Made by a program: the position numbers and the translations under genes
Shown: piece after piece, positions 55,526-64,000 of the stretch
Position numbering within the stretch: the first letter of the stretch is position 1
Layout of the letters: each line of letters begins with the position of its first letter
The notes under the pieces: model-generated
What the model saw: only the letters and a program-made list of their open reading frames with translations
Told to the model about the DNA's origin: nothing
Database searches by the model: none
Source: Annona cherimola
Taxonomy: Eukaryota; Streptophyta; Magnoliopsida; Magnoliales; Annonaceae
Assembly: GCA_030490835.1 (NCBI GenBank)
Contig: CM059972.1
Span: 13,493,764 to 13,557,763, forward strand
Reading direction: 5' to 3'
Length of the DNA: 64,000 nucleotides

Positions 55526-55740
55526 AAGTGAAGCTTTCAGCGTTGTGGCGTGGTGGAAAGCAGGCGGGCCCTGTGCCCAAATGGTTGCAAGTTTGACCTA
55601 TTTCCTGTCACTGTTATTAATTTCCCTTAGTGTTAGGGGTGTTACATAAAATTTTTCTCCATATTATGAGGATTATGCATGTGCTAAATTGTAATATCAG
55701 ATGAAGTGGTGTATATGTAAATGAATAATAAAAAAAATAA
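55526..55740 (+). mobile_element. SINE-like element, family S1
   Basis: An A-box region (GTTGTGGCGTGGTGGAAAGC) and a weak B box (GCAAGTTTGACCT) are followed by the S1 3' module ATTATGAGGATTATGC, AATTGTAATATCAGATG and an A-rich tail. TGAAGTGAAG / TGAAGGTGAAG at the edges may be the target duplication. A wider imperfect direct repeat (55491-55515 and 55752-55776, sharing ATCATCAAGCATCAAAA) also flanks it. Confidence 0.62.
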
Positions 55741-55853
55741 TGAAGGTGAAGTTCATACTATCATCAAGCATCAAAATGGGAAATTTCTCACCAATATATT
55801 GGCGGATCCGGTTCCACAAAAGTATAATCCTATTTTATCATCTATGCTCTCTT

Positions 55854-55854
<1 letters not shown>

Positions 55855-55899
<45 letters not shown>

Positions 55900-55906
55900 T
55901 GAGTGA
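55855..55906. repeat. (TA)n(GA)n compound microsatellite
   Basis: About 14 TA units run into GA and GAGT repeats, directly before a family B MITE. Confidence 0.9.
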
Positions 55907-55907
55907 G

Positions 55908-56223
55908 AGAGTTATTCTGGTGCAGCGTCACTGCACCGGAACAGCGGTGTAGTTGCCCAAAAATGGGCCACATATTAAAATGCAATGAAACTTTATATAA
56001 TTATTTATCCATATATAGATATACCTTAGATGGTTTAGATATTGAAAAAACCACTTTAAAGTTGTTATTTACATCAAACTATTTTATTACTTTGAATGTG
56101 TGCTATTTTCAGATGGGGCCATATGTATATCTGATTGGTATGGTAATAGAATACATTATTCTAAATACAATGAGTGGAGTAGATTATGATTTGATGATCA
56201 TGTGGGGCCCATTTTAGTGATCC
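55908..56223. mobile_element. Family B MITE, copy 4
   Basis: The left end contains the palindrome GGTGCAGCGTCACTGCACC then GGAACAGCGGTGTAG. The core has GATATTGAAAAAACCAC, ATTTACATCAAACTATTTTA, TTTTCAGATGGGGCC and ATTCTAAATACAATGAGTGG. The right end is GTGGGGCCCATTTTAG. Confidence 0.72.
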
Positions 56224-57446
56224 TTTTTCCCCGTCCTCAATTCTTCTGCATTAGATTCCGTTACTTAAAATTAAGTAGCCATCACATGCAGTGAATATGT
56301 ATGTATACACACGCATGCACATCATCAAATGCAATTTTTTTCTTTTAGGTTGAAAATCGTCAAGTGCAGTTGGACCTGCCTATAATTGCGATTTCGTAAG
56401 CGAAGACAATGACATCATATCAATTATCAATTATAATGACACGCGCATTTCAGGCTAGCCACTATATAACCAGTATCTCCATAGCTTGATTAATAGCCGT
56501 AATCCAAAGTGCAAGCTACTGACCTGTGATTTAAGATGTGGACGCGCGTATCCGATAAATGAAAATAAATCAGAACAGCAATATTGACCTTTTAAATTCG
56601 TGTACTATACTCGATCGAAATTTGTCATGCATTAGCTTCCAACTTCCAATTGCAAGGACTGTAAAATGAATATGGAGTATGGACTGGCCTTTCCCATTTT
56701 TTTATTTTTGAATTTTTTGGTTGTAACAATTGATTTCGCACGTCCCCATTTATAAACTTCTATTCAGAAGTAATTTAGCCAATAATTTGGTTAAAAAATT
56801 ATTAGATTCACATAATAGTATTCTCAGACATATAATATGTAACAATTAATTTAGTAAATCCTACTTGATCAATTGTAACAATTAATTCTGCACGTCCCCA
56901 TTTGTAAAATTTTATTTAAAATTAATTTAGTCACAAATTTTGTCTTGATTTTATAGTTCACCTAGCATGATTAAAACCTTATTAGATTCATGTAATAGGA
57001 TTCTCCGATATATCCTACTTTATCTCGAAGTCGAAGGCGAGTCAAATTTGTCCTTTTTGCCGCAAGCCACAGCAGCTGGAATCGTGGGTTATTTTGCAAA
57101 TAAAGTTTATAATCAAGAAGGGGCCTTTTGAAAAATCAATAGTTCGGGTGAATTTTGAAAATTTTCAAAGAAGGCATGTGATGGCAAATAGTCCACCAAT
57201 TTCATGGGAGGACTAAATTAGTAATTACAGGGAGAAAACGACAGTCTCATTCAATTATGGTGGTGGGCCATATAATTCTATCTTGCACTGATGGCATGAT
57301 TTCCAGCCGTCCCATCCGTAGACCTTCGGCCATCACCTTTCTCTATCGCAGAGCTTGCGCGCGCGCGCGCGTTTATCGTTAATGGAGGTGGCCTTTGTGA
57401 AACACGGCCGGAGGCCCGGAACTAGCTGTAGCATGTAACGGGAGCA
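56224..57446. other. No gene recognised
   Basis: Spacer of mixed composition. The phrase ATTTCGCACGTCCCCATTT (about 56731) recurs as AATTCTGCACGTCCCCATTT (about 56882), followed in both by AAATTTTATT-like and ATTAGATTCA words, so a roughly 150-bp direct duplication is present. A (GC)n run lies at 57356-57371. Confidence 0.45.
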
Positions 57447-58115
57447 GGGGTGGGAATCGAGTGCAGACCGCACCGGGACCTTTTTTTTTTTTTTAAATTA
57501 TGTTTAATCTTGTTTTTATATCGGGTTGGATAAGGTCAATTTGACACTTATTTTTTTAATAAATCCTAAGACAAATATTTGGTTCATATCAAACTCGTTT
57601 GGGACAACGGATTAAGTAAAAATACGCGGGCAAATAAAATTATTTTAAAAATTTATATATCTATCAAACAAAAAAATAAATCTATACTAAATTTAAATAT
57701 TATATGTTTCAATATTTTACTAATTATTAAACAACACATCGTTAATAAAACAAAATATGAGAAAATATAATATAAATTTATTAAAATAGGTTAATATATA
57801 ATTATATGTAAGAGTTATATATGTGCAAATTTTTCTTATTTATTCTTATATTATTTTCTGGATAAATTTATTCTTCTACTGTTGAACACAAATAATAATA
57901 AGATTTAAACATAAACTTATAATTTTTAATCGGGGCGAGACGGATTCTACGGTCGAGATGTCGTTGACCCATCCCGACTTTATTTTTTGAATTTAAGTTA
58001 AATATTTTGACTTATTTCTATACCGGATCAAAAAAATGTTAATTTTACTCAGATAAAAATGGGGAGGGGTCGGGTCAATGACGGATCACAAGTTGACCAA
58101 CCCCAATTCTCACCT
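57447..58115. mobile_element. Family G TIR element without the nested MITE
   Basis: The left end is GGGGTGGGAATCGAG and the right end CCCCAATTCTCACC, approximate inverse copies. The interior closely follows 26880-27464 (GGGACAACGGATTAAGTAAA, AATATTTTACTAATTATTAA, AAGAGTTATATATGTGC). Length 669 bp. Confidence 0.72.
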
Positions 58116-58494
58116 TTAAACGCTAGTAAAGGGAGAGAACGTTCCATTTTTGCCATTTGCTGCATACTGGGAGAGCTCAAATAACGTGGTTTTTGGGCTA
58201 CTGCGCATGAGACGTTACAGCACTCGATATTCAGAAAAGACCTGTTTTAGCATTGGAATTGTTAATTTGATGAGGTTCTTTCATGCTTTACATTGTGCAA
58301 TAAATTTTTAAATCTCTATCCACATTCAAAGCATCCACAGCAACATATATTTGCCAAATAAGATAAGTTTAAGGCGGCCTTCTGTGGCGTCATCCCATTT
58401 TGGCCCCACCTTAATTATATAATTAGATTTATGGGAACAAATGGGGTGATAAGTCAATGGTGCTGACGCCATTAGACCATATATAATGTTTCAG

Positions 58495-58620
58495 TGCAAA
58501 TTTTCATTTTTTAATATGCTTTTTTATAAAATTGTTAATTTATATGTTTTTAACCTATAAACTAAATTTTACTATTTTGATATATGTGTATATATTTTTT
58601 TAAAATTTTAAAAATAGGTG
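58495..58620. mobile_element. Family D element, left half only
   Basis: TTATAAAATTGTTAATTTAT, ATAAACTAAATTTTACTATT and TTTTAAAATTTTAAAAATAG match one arm. The other arm is missing and a tandem repeat follows. Confidence 0.45.
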
Positions 58621-58628
58621 GGATGGTA

Positions 58629-58741
58629 GAAACCCAAATGATCCATGGATAAAGCATGACAGACTATGAATCAAATTGGTCCATCAATAGAGCATAGTAG
58701 ACTAGAAACCAAATGGATCCACAGGTAGGGTAGGATAGTAC
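58629..58741. repeat. Tandem repeat, three units of about 38 bp
   Basis: Units begin GAAACCCAAATGATCC, GAATCAAATTGGTCC and GAAACCAAATGGATCC, and share AGCAT.-AG.-AGACTA-type endings. About 70-80% alike. Confidence 0.65.
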
Positions 58742-58960
58742 ATTATATAAGTAATGTAAACCAAAAACCCGCCTTGAACTTCTTGGCTTGGCGTGGCCAA
58801 CATCAATAAATATCTCTAGCGGCATAGATTTGATCTCGAATCAAAATCAAGCTAGATTGTAAAGTATGCAATTATTAGAAGTGGACCAGATTGATCGATT
58901 CGATCCTCTGTCCAGTACCAGAATGATACATTTAAGTAATTAAAACCTGAATTAGTCATT

Positions 58961-59130
58961 AACTTGTTCGATCGTTGATTTTGTCACATACAATCACCAC
59001 ATTGATGTATCAATTTTATTAACTTGTTCTATCGTTGATTTTGAAACATACAATCACAACATTTAAGTTTCAATTTCAATTTTACCAACTTTTATTTACT
59101 TGTTCGATCGTTGATTTTGACACATACATG
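58961..59130. repeat. Tandem repeat with CGATCGTTGATTTTG units
   Basis: AACTTGTTCGATCGTTGATT at 58961 recurs at 59021 (one change) and at about 59097, each followed by ACACATACA or AACATACAATCAC words. The spacing is 60 and then about 77 bases. Confidence 0.75.
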
Positions 59131-59849
59131 TATATATGTTGACTTTAATTGCCATTCCACCCTAATATTGTTATTTGTTATAAATGACCAATGGGTTCTA
59201 ATTTCTAAATGCTGAACTCGCTTGGTTTTTTATAAAATCACGTGACTTTGATGAATCTAGGCCACTCATTATGCACGTTTAAGCCATTTGAAACTTGGGA
59301 GTAATCTATTAGGTTTGTATCTAGGACACGTCGAAGAATAAAAAAGAAAGGTAATTTAATCCAGCGTTAGACATTTAGAATCGGTCCAACTCCAATGACA
59401 TCATTAGTTCCCTTCTCATTTTACTTTTTCTTTTCATCCGACCAATGGCGTTCCAAGTTCCAACTCTAAAGAGAGAAAAACCTTATCTGCAGTACTGGAC
59501 TGGACTAGCAGAAGAAATTCAAAAGGTTCTTTTTAATCCGCGTATGGCGGAGCTGGGATATTCTTCCTTCTTTCTTACAATGCATGCATCGGTGCCCGAC
59601 ACGGGCGTCCTTTAGCCTGGAGATAAAGAAGACTGCCCAACCCATCTTTCGCTATATGCAATATTTATGGTAATGTTTATTTAACAACATTTCACACACA
59701 TTTAGTTAGAGAACGTTCTATTGATGTAAATTTTAATATTGTAAATTATGGATTATGTATGGATGTTAAATATATTAATATGTGTGAAAAAATTTTGTGT
59801 TAATTATCTTCTTTTGGTTATACTATTAGGCAATTGCAAAGTAGCAATA

Positions 59850-60239
59850 AAATAATTTTAACAGTTTTTCCTCGTTGCGATTAACGTCGAGCTGGTTGAG
59901 GCATGCATTCTCTCGAAATAATTGCAACGAAATATTTGGTTGCTAATGAATTTTGCAACGAAGTACTTAGTTGATATTGTATAATATTAGCAACCATTTT
60001 CTAATTGGTTGCTATTAACTTCAGCATCGGCATACACCAACCCTCTTGTTGGGCGCCATTCATATTAGCAACGAAAAAAGCCTCACCAAAAAGCTCGTTG
60101 GTATTGCATTTTTGTTGTACTGCTGCATCATAGGACTGAAGTGACTGCAACACAGCTAGCCGCCTTATCCAACCCCAATTCAATACGCATGAGCAACACC
60201 TTATCTTTTCACGCCAGAAGCACGGAACGCATGGCATCG
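59850..60239. repeat. Possible CACTA-type subterminal repeat region
   Basis: TTGCAACGAAATATTTGGTTG, CTAATGAATTTTGCAACGAA, TTAGCAACCATTTTC, GGTTGCTATTAA and TAGCAACGAAAAAAG alternate on both strands. Such AGCAACGAAA/TTTCGTTGCT words are common in non-autonomous CACTA elements, but no CACTA terminus was found, so this is tentative. A similar short patch lies near 62220-62270. Confidence 0.35.
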
Positions 60240-60537
60240 TCAGTGCCTCCGGCCAAAAAATGTATTTTTTTTATTTTTTGTCACGGGCAAATAAATCTAA
60301 ATATATTAAATTTATAAACCAAGTTTTACCATTTTTAGATATTTTTAAGCTTTTTTTTGGATTTTTAAATATAATGTCTCCAAAAAATACGGAAATGCCA
60401 CTGTATTTAAAAATCTAAAAAAATACTTAAAAAATCCAAAAACAATAAAATTTGGTTTATAGATTTAATACATCTAGATTTACTTGCCCATGAAAAAATT
60501 TAAAAAAATGCATTTTTGAGCCAGACGCACGGATCAA
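60240..60537. mobile_element. Family D hairpin element
   Basis: The left arm AATAAATCTAAATATATTAA, ATAAACCAAGTTTTACC pairs with the right arm AAAATTTGGTTTATAGATT, TAATACATCTAGATTTACTT. The ends resemble GTGCCTCCGGCC and its inverse GAGCCAGACGCAC. Confidence 0.68.
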
Positions 60538-60671
60538 GGGCGTTTATATATGCTCCGAAACAAGCTGGATTGAGAGCAACATATTCAATTCGTGGGTGCT
60601 GACTGGGTTTATATATCATGTGGAGACCAATCAGGCCTGGCTGATATTAATTGTTCTTTCATATATATATG

Positions 60672-60885
60672 AGGCCTGATCTTTTCGGGCCGAATTCACG
60701 GCCTCCTTTGATCCGAAAATTACGGAAATATTACTGTATTTAAAAATTCAAAAAAATACTTAAAAATATCCAAAAATAGTAAAACTTAGTTTATAGATTT
60801 AATACACCTAGATTTACTTATCCATGAAAAAAATAAAAAAAATAGGTTTTTGGTCCAGCCTGAAAAGATTAGGCGGCTATATACA
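60672..60885. mobile_element. Family D-related element with GCCTGATCTTTTCGGGCC ends
   Basis: The left end is GCCTGATCTTTTCGGGCC and the right end GGTCCAGCCTGAAAAGATTA. The interior AAAATTACGGAAATATTACTG to CATGAAAAAAATAAAAAA repeats the right half of the preceding element. Confidence 0.6.
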
Positions 60886-60887
60886 TA

Positions 60888-61180
60888 TATAGATACTGCA
60901 CCCTGAAATGGACCCCACAAGATAATCAAATTATAATTTACTACCAATCGGATATGTGTATAGACCCATTTGAAAATGGTACAAATTCAACGGAATAAAA
61001 TAATTTGGTGTAAATAACAACTTTAAAGTGGTTTTTTCAACATGTAAATCATTTGCTATAAAATTTATATATTAATAAATAATTTTATAAAATTTCATTG
61101 CATTCTAATATATGCGGACCTATTTTTAGGCAAATGTACCACTGTTCCGGTGAAATAGCGCTGCATCGGAACAGCTCATA
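60888..61180. mobile_element. Family B MITE, copy 5 (inverse orientation)
   Basis: The reverse complement carries GGAACAGTGGTACATTTGCC, TGCAATGAAATTTTATAAAA, TTGAAAAAACCACTTTAAAG, TTATTTACACCAAATTATTT and GTGGGGTCCATTTCAGGG in the order of copy 4. Confidence 0.7.
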
Positions 61181-61789
61181 TATATATCTTCAATATAACA
61201 TATACAGAGGTTTTATGTGATAGGAGTCAATTGGATGAGCACCGTCATGATCTTGTGAGCTTGTTTCAATTCCAATTCATTGTCAACTAGTATTCTAAAA
61301 TTTTAATCTTAATCCTAATATATTTATTATTTAGTTTGGGTTGCGAGTTGCAGATATTGAGTTGATGAGTTGATAATTCTAATTCAAGATGAGATGACTT
61401 CAAAAAAAACATAAAGTAGTTTAGTTAAAATTGAATAAACTTTTTAAAGAAATATTTTTATGCTTGTAATCTTAAGCTATTAATAGTAAAAATATATATG
61501 TAATACGAGTCTAATTAATTGGACTACTAACAAGTTGGCATAGTGTACATGTTGCTAAATGGGTTCGGTTATCAAGTCGGCTGTTTAGACAACACTTAAC
61601 CTAAAATTAATAACTTTTCTCCTTTATGTTTCTCCTTTATGTCTAATACAACCTACTGTGTATTCAATTTAGTTATTTTTTTTTCCAACCCTTCGTAACA
61701 TTACCATAAATAAGTTGGATTGTTAAGGTTAATCCTAATCAAGTCACATGTACATGTAGTAATACTCATATATCACTACGGAGAAAATA

Positions 61790-62027
61790 TTTCATTTATG
61801 ATGTTATCACCAACTAAATAGTGGTTTCGAATCTCATGACTTGTATGGGTGTTCGTTTGTGTATATTAGGAGCTATTGTCTCTTTAGTGATATTTGGGAG
61901 CATGTAGTCTCTTCTGTTAATATTTGAGAGCTTATTATCTCCTTCTTCAAATTTATAAGAATTATCTTCAAGCTTTAGATGTAATACTGGTTAAGATGTG
62001 TTGTAAAATTACCCCATCAAAAAAAAT
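61790..62027 (+). mobile_element. SINE-like element, family S2
   Basis: A B box GTGGTTTCGAATCTC at about 61821 is followed by GGGTGTTCG, TTAGGAGC, ATTTGGGAGC words and an end CCCCATCAAAAAAAATTGG like that of the 28.6 kb SINE. No target duplication was found. Confidence 0.55.
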
Positions 62028-62309
62028 TGGTTTGCATATAAGGATCTTCTAAGCTAGTAATAACTATTGGCCAGCAAATGTTCATTTGCCTATTAAAAAT
62101 GAAAAATGCTTTCAAAGCTCAATTAAATTGTGGTTACCTAAAAAAAATATGAATTATAGTAGCTAAAATTTTTAATTAATGCTTGGTTTATCGCATAGGC
62201 TACAAGCTTTGATAATGAACTTTTTTTAGCAACCAAATTAAATCTTTTGCAACAAAATTTGAAGTTAGTGGCATAGAATATACATGAGAAATATTTTGGT
62301 ATTATTACC

Positions 62310-62625
62310 TGCACCATAAGTGGTACATTGGTTCAAAATGGGGCCCACATGATCATAAAGTTATAATTTATTTCAATCATTATATTTAGAATTATTTATT
62401 TTATCAGCATATCAATTTTCATCAAAATTGGATATCCTATCAAAAATATTATAAATTCAACATAATAAAATAATTTGATGTAAAAAATAATTTTAAAATT
62501 ATTTTTTCAACATATGTGCTATCTTAAATATAATTTATATATGGATAAATAATTGTATAAAGTATCGATATATTTAAGTGTATGTAGGGGCCTATTTTGA
62601 GCTAACTATACTGAATAGGTTTTAT
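62310..62625. mobile_element. Family B MITE, copy 6 (inverse orientation)
   Basis: GGGGCCCACATGATCATAAAG, ATTATATTTAGAATTATTTA, AATAAAATAATTTGATGTAA and TTTTTCAACATATG are the inverse of the core of copies 1-4. The right part is GTAGGGGCCTATTTTGAGC. Confidence 0.68.
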
Positions 62626-63859
62626 ATATATTTATATATATAATTTGGCTTCTATACGTCCAGATGTACTAATTTGCTTTAGTATTTTTATTTAGTTTAG
62701 GCTATATTTTGATGATTTTGTTAAATTCAATTATCCATTGTATTTAGTACTATTTATTTTATTTAGATACCAAAAATTATCTCAATCGATACTTCCATCA
62801 TTCTCAAAATTAACAATCACTTAAAAGCGACTTTAAATTCATTAAAAATAATTTGTTTATTATAAAGACCCATGAGATCTCAATTTAATATTTAAAAATT
62901 TTACAATATTCATCCTACTTAATTAGATGATTCTATAAAAATTTTATAATACTCTGAGACTTTGATATATGAATTTAAGTAATTTCTAAATTTGTATATA
63001 TTTTTAGAAGATGTGGCATACACATACATCCAATTGATATGATTTTTAGGAGTTAAATAAAATAAAATAGTTTTAAATAAAATAAATAGATTGAATTAAC
63101 AAAATATCAATATGGGATTTAAACTAGAAAGGAGAAGTGTACTGTAAATATCTCAGTCATATAAAGGGTTGATCAAGATATTTATGGTCCAGACGAACCC
63201 AAGGAATTTCCTTTCTTTTCATTTCTTTTTTGTAGATGCTTCGCCTTCAATTCCACATGATATATCTCAACCATGGAATTGAAGATGCTTGGCATCCCAT
63301 TTGGATAATTGTATCATGCTATGCGAATCTTCGTCCGTCACGTAGTCCCAAAGCCAATCTCGATGGCTTTCAAATGATCGCCCACATGCCAAGATGCCGC
63401 ATGCATGCCGGTTCTGTATTAGGATTGGACGTGTAAATAATGGCATGAAAATTGGATGAGAAGATCGAAAAGGCATAGCATTTGGAATTTGAGATATTAT
63501 ATTAAGAAAGAGAAAAGTTCTCTAGAAAATGAGAAAAATAGGTTACACAGAAGTGACAAAAATATTTTTCTCAAAATGTAAAATTCTATTACATTGGAAA
63601 TTCCAATTCCAATGCCTATGCACGTTTTCTTTTTTCTTTTTGTTTTCTCCGCCTACGGCAACATGATTGTATCATTTCATTTGTGTAAGACAGGGGAAGG
63701 AATCGGGAGAGGTCACACCGGTCAAGATTATACACGTACCAAACGCGGCAAAATGTTAAATTTAAATGATGGGAAGAGAACACTACCATATCAACTTTTC
63801 AGCAGTCATGTTTAAAGAGGCATGGTCCCATGCGACCCATGCTTCTGGCCGTGGGATTT
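62626..63859. other. No gene recognised
   Basis: AT-rich to about 63200, then a moderately GC-richer stretch to 63830 with short frames on both strands (63236-63436, 63267-63476, 63594-63815) and no domain. Could be the outer edge of a gene lying beyond the window, but nothing supports one. Confidence 0.35.
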
Positions 63860-64000
63860 TTTTTTATTTTTTTATTTTTTATAAACATGTAAACTTAAGT
63901 GTATTTAATCTAAAAATTAAATTTTATCATTTTGGATGCTTTTAAATATTTTTTATTTTTAAACGAAGTAGCATTTATCTTAATTTTTAAGCTATAAAAT
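63860..64000. mobile_element. Family D element, left arm, cut by the window end
   Basis: TATAAACATGTAAACTTAAG, TGTATTTAATCTAAAAATTA and ATTTTATCATTTTGGATGC match the left arms of other family D copies. Confidence 0.55.

Overview
This is nuclear DNA from a flowering plant with a large, AT-rich, repeat-filled genome. Short GT-AG introns, plant L1-type LINEs, tRNA-derived SINEs, dozens of MITEs and a plant-only transcription factor support this. I cannot fix the species; the gene types fit any angiosperm. Only two loci look like functional genes, both on the + strand and about 44.5 kb apart.

Left edge (1-6.2 kb): the last two coding exons of a La-related protein 1 (LARP1b/c-type) gene, carrying the C-terminal end of the La motif. 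The exon holding the first half of the La motif was not found, so the intron before 5780 is either at least 5.8 kb long and full of transposons, or the gene is broken. Right part (50.6-51.8 kb): a complete three-exon bZIP gene of the FD type (288 residues), with an MEEVW motif, an ALSLNSG motif, a full basic region and zipper, and the C-terminal STAPF (SAP) motif through which FD proteins bind 14-3-3 and florigen (FT). Its first intron has a GC rather than GT donor. In Arabidopsis LARP1c (At4g35890) and FD (At4g35900) are neighbouring loci, so the window looks like that conserved pair pushed apart by transposons.

Between them (6.2-50.4 kb): nested and tandem mobile DNA. There is a 5'-truncated LINE on the minus strand sitting inside a MITE (22.3-25.5 kb), an older LINE remnant on the plus strand (34.0-36.6 kb), a solo LTR of 1544 bp with a 5-bp target duplication (37.3-38.9 kb), and at least five SINE-like insertions, three of them with clear or near-clear flanking repeats. 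There is a hAT-type MITE with a near-perfect 8-bp duplication (about 20.0 kb), two roughly 0.8-1.0 kb TIR elements with 10-bp duplications (18.5 and 44.3 kb), and many copies of several MITE or foldback families (called A to G here). An intron-bearing pseudogene of a cellulose-synthase-like C (CSLC, xyloglucan backbone synthase) gene lies at about 31.9-32.5 kb on the minus strand.

Right flank (51.8-64 kb): FD 3' sequence, then more MITEs, hairpin elements, SINEs, short tandem repeats and microsatellites, with no further gene recognised. I found no rRNA, convincing tRNA gene, CRISPR array or viral sequence. The element families are named from internal comparison by eye, so most repeat boundaries are good to about 10-20 bases unless a target duplication is given.
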